A stretch of 64,000 nt of DNA from Kingella oralis (GTDB taxonomy: Bacteria > Pseudomonadota > Gammaproteobacteria > Burkholderiales > Neisseriaceae): contig NZ_CP059569.1 in the NCBI RefSeq assembly GCF_014054985.1, forward strand, positions 1,116,001 through 1,180,000. Reading direction: 5' to 3'. The notes beneath the pieces are model-generated. The model saw nothing but the letters and a program-made list of their open reading frames with translations. It was not told where the DNA came from and did no database searches. Made by a program: the position numbers and the translations under genes. This document shows, one piece after another, positions 17,106 through 24,429 of the stretch; positions within the stretch are counted from its first letter, which is position 1, and each line of letters begins with the position of its first letter.

Positions 17106-17137
17106 GTATTTTCGCCCGCAAGGGCGTGTGTTGAAAC
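17106..17137 (+). repeat. Solitary CRISPR-repeat-like unit 2
   Basis: 32 bases with stem CGCCC/GGGCG around GCAA and the same 11-base end TGTGTTGAAAC, followed by TAAA as in unit 1. The stem differs from unit 1 but stays paired. The 16 bases between the units are too short for a normal spacer. A terminator follows 17 bases later. Confidence 0.5.
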
Positions 17138-17153
17138 TAAAATTTATACGTTA

Positions 17154-17178
17154 AAACGCCTGATTTTTCGGGCGTTTT
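17154..17178 (+). terminator. Terminator after the repeat units
   Basis: AACGCC and GGGCGTT arms around TGATTTTTC, followed by a T-rich run to 17187. It would end a short RNA carrying the two repeat-like units. Confidence 0.75.
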
Positions 17179-17197
17179 TGTTTTTAAGGATAACCCG

Positions 17198-17467
17198 ATG
17201 TCAAAAAACCGAACCAGTATTTACGAGCGCCTGCGCAAATCCAAAAACCGCCAAACACGGCTGGACTTTGCCCACGAGTGGGCGGACAAATGGGAGCAGG
17301 ACTACATTACACTGATTGAGCGGCTCAAACGCGCAGTGGCGGCGCAGGACGAAGAGCGCATTGCCGAGCTGTTCGGCGATTTGGGCGGGCTGAACCGTCC
17401 CAAGTTTACCGCGCTGCATAACGTGATTGACGAGCTGGACACCCCGACAAGAGAGCTGGAGGATTGA
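17198..17467 (+). CDS. Small helical protein of unknown function
   Basis: 89 residues, strongly charged and predicted helical (SIYERLRKSKNRQTRLDFAHEWADKWEQDYITLIERLKRAV). Not recognised. Its stop overlaps the start of the next small gene by four bases, so the two are co-translated. The pair resembles two-gene regulatory or toxin-antitoxin modules only in layout. Ribosome site AAGGATAAC precedes the ATG. Confidence 0.65.
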   Translation: MSKNRTSIYERLRKSKNRQTRLDFAHEWADKWEQDYITLIERLKRAVAAQDEERIAELFGDLGGLNRPKFTALHNVIDELDTPTRELED

Positions 17468-17652
17468 CCGTGGCCGACAAAACCCCACTACAAAAAGCCC
17501 GCGCCAAATACGCGGCCAAAAGCACCAACAAGACGGTTTCGTTCAACCGCGACACCGAGCAGGATTTGTTGGACTTCGCCCAATCCCTGCCCAACTTCGG
17601 CAGTTGGGTCAAAGAGCAAATTAAAGTTCAATTAAAACAAAGCAATAAATAA
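17464..17652 (+). CDS. Ribbon-helix-helix-like small basic protein
   Basis: About 60 residues, lysine-rich N-terminus, then NKTVSFNRDTEQDLLDFAQSLPNFGSWVKEQIKVQLKQ: a short strand followed by two helices, which fits a ribbon-helix-helix DNA-binding fold. Start is non-ATG: TTG at 17464 (overlapping the upstream stop) or GTG at 17470. It could repress the duplicated operators in this island; that is inference. The coding end is 15 bases before promoter cassette B. Confidence 0.6.
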   Translation: MTVADKTPLQKARAKYAAKSTNKTVSFNRDTEQDLLDFAQSLPNFGSWVKEQIKVQLKQSNK

Positions 17653-17667
17653 TTTTGACAAAAAAAG

Positions 17668-17780
17668 TGCAAAAAGTGCTTGCATAAATATCCCAATGGG
17701 ATATAATACACACATCGCAGCACAGCGCGATAAACAACTGATTAACCAACTGACCGCCTGCGGGCGGATAGGAGACAAAA
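17668..17780 (+). promoter_or_regulatory. Promoter-operator-leader cassette, copy B
   Basis: Near-identical to copy A at an offset of exactly 1130 bases: -35 at 17680-17685, palindromic operator at 17688-17704, -10 at 17702-17707, hairpin and AGGAGA before ATG 17781. A handful of substitutions occur, all in the leader after the -10. Duplication of a whole regulatory unit suggests one repressor controls both genes. Confidence 0.85.
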
Positions 17781-18122
17781 ATGGAACTGTTCATCAAAGA
17801 AACCGGCGCAATCGAAACTTTGGCCATCATCGACCCCAAAACAGGTTGCGATTACATTTTTGATTTTGTGGGCAACACCGGCGCGTTTGACCGCGAGTTT
17901 GAAAAAACCGATGAAAACGCTGATTTTGCCATCAGCCAAGCCGATTATGACTGGTGGGCGAAAGTGGTTGCCGACAACCAAGCCCTAGAAAACCGCATTG
18001 CCGAACTGGTGGCAGAACACGGATATGACCGTGTAATGGATGTAGTAACAAGCAACAGCAGCGACTTGGAAGACTACGCTGCGGCCGCCAACGCCGCTCT
18101 CGATGAAGAGTTTGGCAACTGA
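17781..18122 (+). CDS. Accessory island acidic protein of unknown function
   Basis: 113 residues, very acidic (many Asp/Glu, C-terminal DLEDYAAAANAALDEEFGN). Not recognised. N-terminal half looks beta (LFIKETGAIETLAIIDPKTGCDYIFDFVG), then helices. The acidity and small size are features of DNA mimics and anti-defence proteins, but nothing specific supports that. Driven by cassette B and ended by a strong terminator. Confidence 0.7.
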   Translation: MELFIKETGAIETLAIIDPKTGCDYIFDFVGNTGAFDREFEKTDENADFAISQADYDWWAKVVADNQALENRIAELVAEHGYDRVMDVVTSNSSDLEDYAAAANAALDEEFGN

Positions 18123-18127
18123 TTAAG

Positions 18128-18150
18128 AAACCGCCCGGGAGGGCGGTTTT
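18128..18150 (+). terminator. Intrinsic terminator
   Basis: AAACCGCCC and GGGCGGTTTT around a GGGA loop, right after the acidic protein gene. Confidence 0.9.
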
Positions 18151-18176
18151 GTGTTATGGTATCACTGCCTTAATGA

Positions 18177-18199
18177 TTGACATCTATATATAGGTGTCA
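18177..18199 (+). promoter_or_regulatory. Promoter -35 with overlapping near-palindromic operator
   Basis: A consensus TTGACA (18177-18182) starts a 22-bp near-perfect palindrome (18178-18199, TGACATCTATA / TATAGGTGTCA, one mismatch). No good -10 lies at the usual distance (TACGCC), so the promoter may need an activator. It precedes the small membrane gene at 18264. Confidence 0.5.
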
Positions 18200-18263
18200 T
18201 ACGCCAAGCGGTTGCGGCAACGGCGGCAGGCGCCTCCATTTATCAATTTTGAAAGGATAACCT

Positions 18264-18488
18264 ATGCACGTAATTCCTCCTGCGTTTACAGCACAACTGA
18301 CCCATCTTCAACATTTTGTCTTTACCATCGGCATTATCCTTATCCTTGATGCCGTCATTTATAGGACCTGCCTAGCTGTATGCACCCAAATCTACGGCCG
18401 AGCGGAAGCACGGCGGCTCGCCTACGGCACAGGCTGGACATTTGCAATAATCGCCAAACTGATTGCCATTTGGTGGTTCTTCGGTTGA
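18264..18488 (+). CDS. Small membrane protein of unknown function
   Basis: 74 residues with two hydrophobic segments (about 18-38 FVFTIGIILILDAVIY and 58-73 TFAIIAKLIAIWWFF) separated by a basic loop. Ribosome site GAAAGGATAACC. Not recognised. Small phage membrane proteins in this place can block superinfection; here that is only a possibility. A terminator follows. Confidence 0.65.
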   Translation: MHVIPPAFTAQLTHLQHFVFTIGIILILDAVIYRTCLAVCTQIYGRAEARRLAYGTGWTFAIIAKLIAIWWFFG

Positions 18489-18509
18489 TTCCGGTGGCCG
18501 CCAAAGATT

Positions 18510-18540
18510 AAACCCGCCATTAAGGCGGGTTTGGTGTTTT
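18510..18540 (+). terminator. Intrinsic terminator
   Basis: AAACCCGCC (18510-18518) pairs with GGCGGGTTT (18524-18532), followed by GGTGTTTT. Confidence 0.85.
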
Positions 18541-18549
18541 GAAATACTA

Positions 18550-18564
18550 TTGCACATTGTGCAA
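18550..18564. promoter_or_regulatory. Perfect 15-bp palindrome (possible operator)
   Basis: TTGCACA-T-TGTGCAA, a perfect palindrome just upstream of a possible short RNA gene. Likely a protein-binding site; partner unknown. Confidence 0.4.
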
Positions 18565-18604
18565 CAAATTTGTAGTGGATTTATCCTGCAAATAGGGTAT
18601 GATT

Positions 18605-18727
18605 TTTTGCGACTGGCATCATCGTTCGCGGGCGGCAGAAAAAGTGGAAAGGGTGGGATGCGGAGATTATCGGAGGGCAGCCGCTGCAAATTGATTAAAC
18701 CAGCTAGATGTCTAGCTGGTTTTTTTA
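18605..18727 (+). ncRNA. Possible short non-coding RNA before the sheath gene
   Basis: The 375-base gap between the membrane gene and sheath FI has no convincing coding region. A TATGAT (18598-18603) with a weak -35 about 17 bases upstream (GTGGAT) would start an RNA of about 120 bases ending at a strong terminator (18697-18727). The palindrome at 18550-18564 lies just upstream. Weak evidence. Confidence 0.3.
18697..18727 (+). terminator. Strong intrinsic terminator
   Basis: AAACCAGCTAGA (18697-18708) and TCTAGCTGGTTT (18711-18722) form a 12-bp perfect stem with a TG loop and a T-run. Confidence 0.92.
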
Positions 18728-18863
18728 TTGTTTGGCAACGGGGCTTTATACATCGGGCGGTTTTTTATGGGCAACAACCTAAACCGCTCCCTTAATCCCT
18801 AAAACGCTACCCAAGCGATAAGCAATCCCCAACAATCCTGCTATTGCCAACAGGAGAGAATTT

Positions 18864-20051
18864 ATGACCACAGCCGCCCGCCATCATGGCGTAACCACCA
18901 AAGAATTTACCAAAGGCGCACGCGCCATTAGCGATATTGCCAGCAGCATTATCGGCATTGTTGCCACCGCTGATGATGCCGATGACAAACAATTTCCGCT
19001 GAACACCCCTGTATTTCACACATCTGCTTATCGCGCCCTTGCCAGCGCAGGAGAAAAAGGCACGCTGGCAAAATCGCTTGATGCCATTTGCGACCAAGCG
19101 GATGCGCAGATTATTGTGGTGCGCGTGCCGCATGCTGATGATGCGGAGGAGCAGCGCAACCATATTATCGGCAGCGCAACGGGCGGCGTTTATACGGGCA
19201 TCAAAGCCTTGCGCCGCGCGCGGGCGGTTACGGGCTACACGCCTAAAATTCTTGGCGTGCCGATGCTGGACAGCCAATCGGTGATTGCCGAGCTGGCAGG
19301 CGTGGCGCAGGAGACGCGCGCATTTATCTATGCCAGCGCGGGCAACAACCCCGACATCAGCGCAGTGGCGAATTATCGTAAGAATTTCGGGCAACGCGAA
19401 ATCATGTTGATTGATAACCAGTTTATCGACGACAAGGGCGAGGATGATGCCACTATTGCCCGCATTTTGGGCGCACGCGCCAAGCTGGACACGCAAATCG
19501 GCTGGCATAAAACCATCTCCAATACGGTGATTAACGGCGTGAGCCAGCTCAAACTGCCGCGCAGCTTTGATTTGTTGGACGATAAATGCGATGCCAACAC
19601 GCTCAACAACGCCGATGTAACCACGCTGATCCGCGAAAACGGCTTTCGCACATGGGGCAACCGCACCTGCTCGGAAGACCCGATGATGGCGTTTGAATCA
19701 ACGGTGCGCAGCGCGCAAATTATCCAAGAAACCATTGCCAGCTCGTTTTTGTGGGCGATGGACAAACCGATGCATCCGAGCTTGTTGGAAGACATCATTA
19801 TGGGCATCAACGCCAAGCTGTCGGAATATGTTTACAAAGGAATGCTGCTGGGTGCGCGCGTGTTTGTGGATGCCAACAAAAACCAAGCAACCAATGTGCA
19901 GGCTGGGCAATTTACTTTCGGCTACGAATTCACCGCCGTGCCGCCGTTGGAGAACTTGGTATTGGAGCAATATGTTTCCGACACCTTCTTTGTGAACCTG
20001 ACCAACAAAGTTGTGAGCTTTGCCAACAGCCTGAAAGCCACCACCATCTAA
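18864..20051 (+). CDS. FI: P2-like tail sheath protein (GpFI)
   Basis: Contractile tail sheath, 395 residues (P2 FI is 396). Typical stretches: HHGVTTKEFTKGARAISDI at the N-terminus, TGYTPKILGVPMLDSQ, the NTVINGV region and FVDANKNQATNVQAGQFTFGYEFTAVPPLENL near the C-terminus. Ribosome site AGGAGAG. Confidence 0.96.
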   Translation: MTTAARHHGVTTKEFTKGARAISDIASSIIGIVATADDADDKQFPLNTPVFHTSAYRALASAGEKGTLAKSLDAICDQADAQIIVVRVPHADDAEEQRNHIIGSATGGVYTGIKALRRARAVTGYTPKILGVPMLDSQSVIAELAGVAQETRAFIYASAGNNPDISAVANYRKNFGQREIMLIDNQFIDDKGEDDATIARILGARAKLDTQIGWHKTISNTVINGVSQLKLPRSFDLLDDKCDANTLNNADVTTLIRENGFRTWGNRTCSEDPMMAFESTVRSAQIIQETIASSFLWAMDKPMHPSLLEDIIMGINAKLSEYVYKGMLLGARVFVDANKNQATNVQAGQFTFGYEFTAVPPLENLVLEQYVSDTFFVNLTNKVVSFANSLKATTI

Positions 20052-20056
20052 CCCAA

Positions 20057-20097
20057 AGGCAGCCTGAAACTGTTTTCATGACGGCTTTCAGGCTGCC
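20057..20097. terminator. Uptake-sequence hairpin between FI and FII
   Basis: Forward copy at 20057-20070 and reverse copy at 20086-20097. May set the ratio of sheath to tube expression. Confidence 0.5.
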
Positions 20098-20117
20098 CAA
20101 ACCCAAAGGACACCCCC

Positions 20118-20624
20118 ATGCAATTACCCCGCCAGCTCAAAGGCTTTACTGCTTTTATCAACGGAGAGGACAAATACGGCATTCTTATTGACATCAGCCG
20201 CCCGAAAATCAGCCGCAAGACCGAGGACTACACACCGGGCGGCGTGATGACCGAGCTGACCACCGTGCACGGATTCGACAAGCTGGAAATGGAAATCACC
20301 GCCAAAGGCTACGAAGCCGATATGCTCAAATCCATGTCGTCCACCATCGGCGGCACGCTGATTCGCTATCAAGGCGCATTGCAACAAGAGGACGGCGAGA
20401 GCTACCAACAGCTTAAAGGCGAAGCGCGCGGACGCATTATTGAAGCCGACCCCGGCAACGACAAGCAAAACGAAGGCGGCGAGCATAAATTCAAAATCGC
20501 CCTTGTTTATTGGAAAGAAACGCTGGACGGCGAACCTATCCTTGAATTTGACGTGCTGGGCAACAAAGCCATTTTTGGCGGCAAAGACGAGCGCACGGGC
20601 TTGCGCCGAGCATTGGGCTTATAA
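20118..20624 (+). CDS. FII: P2-like tail tube protein (GpFII)
   Basis: Tail tube, 168 residues (P2 FII is 172). Contains QLPRQLKGFTAFINGEDKYG, a PGGVMTELTTVHGFDKLEME core and C-terminal EFDVLGNKAIFGGKDERTGLRRALGL typical of this family. Confidence 0.95.
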   Translation: MQLPRQLKGFTAFINGEDKYGILIDISRPKISRKTEDYTPGGVMTELTTVHGFDKLEMEITAKGYEADMLKSMSSTIGGTLIRYQGALQQEDGESYQQLKGEARGRIIEADPGNDKQNEGGEHKFKIALVYWKETLDGEPILEFDVLGNKAIFGGKDERTGLRRALGL

Positions 20625-20684
20625 GCCTGAGGCAGCCTGAAAGCCGCCCCCCTACCCTATTCTTTTACCTAACAGGAAAACCCT

Positions 20685-21035
20685 ATGACCCAAAGTATTC
20701 AAATCCAAGCCAACGGCAATCTGACGGTTACGCTATCCAACGGCGCGCAATATCAGCTGCGCGAGCCTTATGCCAAAGACCTAGACGGATTGAGCCAAGA
20801 CTTAATCAAAATCAAACACACCGACCAAGTGCAAAAGCTGCTGCAAAAAATCAGCACACCCGCGCTGACCCGTGTGGAATACGGCAAATTGAGCCTTGCC
20901 GATGCCGATGTGCTCAATGCCGCGCTAAATTTTTTTTCCGCGCCACCGGCAGCCAAAGCCGAGATGACGGCGGCGCTTGCCGAACTGGGATACCTTGCGG
21001 GCTCCGAATCCGCGCCGAGCACTTTGCCCGAATAG
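20685..21035 (+). CDS. E: P2-like tail assembly chaperone E (0-frame product)
   Basis: 116 residues, the short product of the E/E' pair that helps load the tape measure. Starts QSIQIQANGNLTVTLSNGAQYQLREPYAKDLDGLS, the family pattern. Codons 20931-20936 (TTT TTT) preceded by T form a T TTT TTT slippery heptamer, where a -1 slip gives the longer E-E' fusion. The stop at 21033-21035 is used without slippage. Confidence 0.88.
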   Translation: MTQSIQIQANGNLTVTLSNGAQYQLREPYAKDLDGLSQDLIKIKHTDQVQKLLQKISTPALTRVEYGKLSLADADVLNAALNFFSAPPAAKAEMTAALAELGYLAGSESAPSTLPE

Positions 21036-21232
21036 TTGCGCGGGCAGAGGATATTTGGGACGAAGCCGCGCGGGACGAGCTGCAATACTACAACGCGATT
21101 GATGATTGCCTTGCCCAATGCGCCCTCACCTTTGGCGGCGGCATCGCGCCCTATCGCGAATACACCTTGTCCGAGCTTTTACGCTGGACGCACCGCGCGA
21201 TTATCGCCAACCAAAGCAGCGAAGCGAGCTAA
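20685..21232 (+). CDS. E': E-E' tail chaperone fusion by programmed -1 frameshift
   Basis: After the slip at 20930-20936, the -1 frame is open without a stop from 20936 to the TAA at 21230-21232. It encodes a typical GpE' tail (AEHFARIVARAEDIWDEAARDELQYYNAIDDCLAQCALTFGG, of which only the pattern matters: DIWDE, CALTFGGG, SELLRWTHRA). The fusion is 182 residues. Lambda G/GT and P2 E/E' work in the same way. The internal segment just after the slip is Arg/Gly-rich and unlike a conserved domain. Confidence 0.85.
20930..20936 (+). promoter_or_regulatory. Slippery heptamer T TTT TTT
   Basis: Seven T residues in the right register (X XXY YYZ) for a -1 shift from frame E to frame E'. The run has eight or more T in total (20930-20937), so tRNAs re-pair fully with Phe codons. 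Confidence 0.85.
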
Positions 21233-21285
21233 ACCACACAGGCGGATATTTCCGCCTTTTTTAATCAGCAAAACGGAAAAACGCT

Positions 21286-23928
21286 ATGGCAGATAACAAC
21301 CTTGTTTTACGAATTATTATGAATGCGAGCGACCGCGCCAGCAACGCGATGAACCGCGTGCGGGACGCAGCATCAGGGTTAAGCGGACGGCTGGGCAGGC
21401 TGCAACAAGCGTTTGACCGCAGCGCACGCAACCGCAACAACCTGACGCAATACATCAACCAACGCCAAGCCATGCGCCAACTTGATGCGCAAATGCAGAA
21501 TACGCAACAGCGCATCCAGTCGCTGGCGCAAACGCAACGGCAACAAGGCAGCCTGACCCGCGAACAACAGCGCGAGTGGACGCAGCTCCAACGCAGCATG
21601 CGGCAAAGCCAACAAGAATACCAACGCTTGCAACAATCTTCGCACGCCTTGGGCAATGAATTGCGCACACAAGGCATCAGCACAACGCGCCTGCGCGAAT
21701 CGCAAGCGCGCCTGAACCGTGAGCATGATGAAGCGGCACACGCATTGGAGCGCGAACGCGCCGCATTGAACCGACTTGACCGCGCCCGTGAACGCAGCCA
21801 GCGCATGAGCCAAGCAGGCAGGCGCGCCCTTGCCACTTCCGCCGCATCCAGTTTAGCTGCTGCGGGCATCGGGCGCACGCTGATGGTGCCGTTAAAAGCC
21901 TATGCCGAAACCGAAGCCGCCAGCACCGATTTGCGCATGGCAATGATGGATAAAACGGGGCAGGTGTCGGCGCAGTATCAGGCGGTAAACGAATTGGCGA
22001 CGCGCTTGGGCGACAAGCTGCCCGGTACGACCGCCGATTTTAAAAACCTGATGACCATGCTGATGCGGCAAGGCGTTTCGGCGGAGACGGTGCTCGGTGG
22101 CACAGGCGAAGCAGCTGCCTTGCTGGCGGTACAGTTGAAAAAAACGCCCGAAGCGGCGGCGGAAATGGCTGCCAAGCTGCAAGATGCCACCCGCTCCACA
22201 GAAACAGAAATGCTGGGCTTAATGGACAGCGTGCAGCGGCTGTTTTATGCGGGCGTGGATGACAACAATATTTTGGGCGCATTCTCCAAGCTCTCGCCCG
22301 CGCTGGATGTAACCCGCCTGAAAGGCGAAGCGGCGATTAAAACGTTTAGCCCTTTGATTGGGATGCTAGACCAAGCGGGGCTGAGCGGCGAGAGCGCGGG
22401 CAATGCTTTGCGCAAAGTATTCACGCTGGCAATGGATAGCAAAAAAATAGCCAAAGTAACCAAAGGCACGGGCATCAGCTTGGATTTCACCAATGGCAAG
22501 GGTGAGTTTGGCGGTATTGAAAAGATGTACACCGAGCTTGCCAAGTTGCAAAAGCTCAACACCGAGCAGCGGCTGAAAGTGCTGAAAGGTATTTTTGGCG
22601 ACGACGCGGAAACGCTGCAAGCCTTGAACACCATGATAAGCAAGGGGCAAGAGGGCTATAACGAATTTGCTGCCAAAATGGAAGCACAAGCCAGCTTAAA
22701 CCAGCGCGTGAACGAGCAGCTGGGCACGCTGAGCAATTTGTGGGACGCGGCAACGGGGACGTTTACCAACTTTCTTGCCAGCATGGGCGAGGCGATTGCG
22801 CCCGAGCTGAAAAGCGTGGTGACATGGATTGGCGAAGTGAACGAAAAACTCAGCGCTTGGGCGGCGAAAAACCCGAAAACGGCGAATACGATTATGAAAG
22901 TTGCGGCGGCGGCAGGCATTGTTGCAGTGGCGATTGCGGGGGTTTCTTTGGTGGTGGCGGGGGTTATGTTGCCGCTGGCCGCTATGCAGACGAGCTGGGC
23001 GATGGCGTTTAACCTGCTGAGCCGTGGCTCGTTTGTGCTGCCCATGATTACGCGTTTGTTGGGCGGATTGGGCACGGCGCTGCTGACGTTTGGGCGCGCG
23101 GCTTTAACGTTTATGGTGAGCAATCCTTTTGGCTGGGCATTGATTGCGGTCGGCTTGATTGTTGCGCTGTGGATGCATTGGGACAGAGTGAAAGCGGGCA
23201 TTGCTGCGGGATGGAACTGGTTGCGCGGTGTGTTGCGCGATAACCCATTTATTGGCGCGCTTATGGGTCCGATTGGTTTAATCCTATCCATGATTGCCAA
23301 CTGGGATAGGCTGAAAGCGGGCATTGCTGCGGGCTGGGAATGGCTGAAAGGCGTGTTGCGCGACAATCCGTTTATTGCGGCATTAAGCGCGCCGATTGCG
23401 CTGATTAACACGTTGGGCGCGAAATTTGATTATTTGATTGGCAAAATCCAGCAAGCCAAGGCAGCGATTCAAAATTTTGATATGGGCAAGGCGGCGAGCA
23501 ACACTTGGGGCAAGGTAAAAAGCGCGGTGGGGTTTTCGCGCGGGGGCTACACGGGGCATGGCGGCGTGAACGATGTGGCGGGCGTGGTACACAAGGGCGA
23601 AGTGGTGTTTAACCAAGCGGATGTGGCGCGGTTTGGCGGCTGGCGCGCATTGGAGCGGCTGCGCAAAACAGGTTTGGCAGGCGCGGCATTGCAGAAGGCG
23701 AACCGCTATTTTTCGGGCAACAGCAGCCCCGCGCCAGCCTTGCGCTCATCTGTCGCCGGCAACAACAGGCAGCCTGAAAACAATCTGACACAATCCATTA
23801 CCATCAACATTCAGGCTGCGGCGCAGCAAAGCGCGCAGGATATTGCGGCTGCGGTGCGCCGCGAATTGGAGCGCATCGGCAGCATGGCGCAGCGCCGACG
23901 CAACAGCAGCTTGCTGGATGCGGATTAA
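21286..23928 (+). CDS. T: P2-like tail tape measure protein (GpT)
   Basis: Tail length ruler and DNA channel protein, 880 residues (P2 T is 815). N-terminal 200 residues are coiled-coil (Gln/Arg-rich). Then a TP901-like core (TEAASTDLRMAMMD, LGDKLPGTTADFKNLM, GVSAETVLGGTGEAAALLAVQ). A transmembrane-like stretch follows at about 535-570, with two Trp-rich repeats (DRVKAGIAAGWNWLRGVLRDNPFIGAL and its near copy 45 residues later). The C-terminus has GGYTGHGGVNDVAGVVHKGEVVFNQADV. Uptake sequences are translated as RQPENN. Confidence 0.94.
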   Translation: MADNNLVLRIIMNASDRASNAMNRVRDAASGLSGRLGRLQQAFDRSARNRNNLTQYINQRQAMRQLDAQMQNTQQRIQSLAQTQRQQGSLTREQQREWTQLQRSMRQSQQEYQRLQQSSHALGNELRTQGISTTRLRESQARLNREHDEAAHALERERAALNRLDRARERSQRMSQAGRRALATSAASSLAAAGIGRTLMVPLKAYAETEAASTDLRMAMMDKTGQVSAQYQAVNELATRLGDKLPGTTADFKNLMTMLMRQGVSAETVLGGTGEAAALLAVQLKKTPEAAAEMAAKLQDATRSTETEMLGLMDSVQRLFYAGVDDNNILGAFSKLSPALDVTRLKGEAAIKTFSPLIGMLDQAGLSGESAGNALRKVFTLAMDSKKIAKVTKGTGISLDFTNGKGEFGGIEKMYTELAKLQKLNTEQRLKVLKGIFGDDAETLQALNTMISKGQEGYNEFAAKMEAQASLNQRVNEQLGTLSNLWDAATGTFTNFLASMGEAIAPELKSVVTWIGEVNEKLSAWAAKNPKTANTIMKVAAAAGIVAVAIAGVSLVVAGVMLPLAAMQTSWAMAFNLLSRGSFVLPMITRLLGGLGTALLTFGRAALTFMVSNPFGWALIAVGLIVALWMHWDRVKAGIAAGWNWLRGVLRDNPFIGALMGPIGLILSMIANWDRLKAGIAAGWEWLKGVLRDNPFIAALSAPIALINTLGAKFDYLIGKIQQAKAAIQNFDMGKAASNTWGKVKSAVGFSRGGYTGHGGVNDVAGVVHKGEVVFNQADVARFGGWRALERLRKTGLAGAALQKANRYFSGNSSPAPALRSSVAGNNRQPENNLTQSITINIQAAAQQSAQDIAAAVRRELERIGSMAQRRRNSSLLDAD

Positions 23929-23972
23929 CTGCCATAAGGCAGCCTGAAAACACGCAAACAAAGGAAAAAAAC

Positions 23973-24428
23973 ATGGTTATTCTCGCCGCTTTGGGGATGT
24001 TTGTATTTACCACCTACACCATCCCTTTTCAGAGCTTAGACCGCAACCAATCTTGGAAGCATCCGCATGGGGCGATTGTGGGCAAGGATTTTGCGCCATC
24101 GCAGTATGTGGGCAAAGAGCCTGACGAAATGACGCTGAAATGCGAGCTGCGCCCCGAGATTACGGGCGGCGATTTCAGCATTGAATGGCTGCGCAAAATG
24201 GCGGACACGGGGCAGGCTTACCCGCTGATTTTGGGCACGGGCAAGCTGATGGGCAGCTTTGTGATTACAAGCATTAGCGAAAACCGCAGCGAGCTGATGT
24301 ATGACAGCAAGGCGCGCAGCATCAGTTTTAGCATGACGCTGAAAAAAGTTGCCGAACACAGCTTTGGGCTGAAAGGCGAAGCATTGGGCTTGGCTGTGGG
24401 CTTGGTGCGCATGCTGAGCGGGGTGTGA
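23973..24428 (+). CDS. U: P2-like tail protein U
   Basis: Tail protein of the GpU family, 151 residues (P2 U is 159). N-terminus FVFTTYTIPFQSLDRNQSWKHP and GKEPDEMTLKCELRPEITGG are characteristic. Stop is one base before D. Confidence 0.94.
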   Translation: MVILAALGMFVFTTYTIPFQSLDRNQSWKHPHGAIVGKDFAPSQYVGKEPDEMTLKCELRPEITGGDFSIEWLRKMADTGQAYPLILGTGKLMGSFVITSISENRSELMYDSKARSISFSMTLKKVAEHSFGLKGEALGLAVGLVRMLSGV

Positions 24429-24429
24429 T

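Noticed and set aside
17056..17137. A true CRISPR array
   Set aside because: Only two non-identical repeat-like units, 16 bases apart, no cas genes; reported as solitary units instead.
18463..18795. 110-residue open frame downstream of the small membrane gene
   Set aside because: Runs through two strong terminators, no ribosome site, no family-like sequence.
21036..21296. Separate gene after tail chaperone E
   Set aside because: The family-like continuation lies in the -1 frame of E (to 21232), not in this frame.
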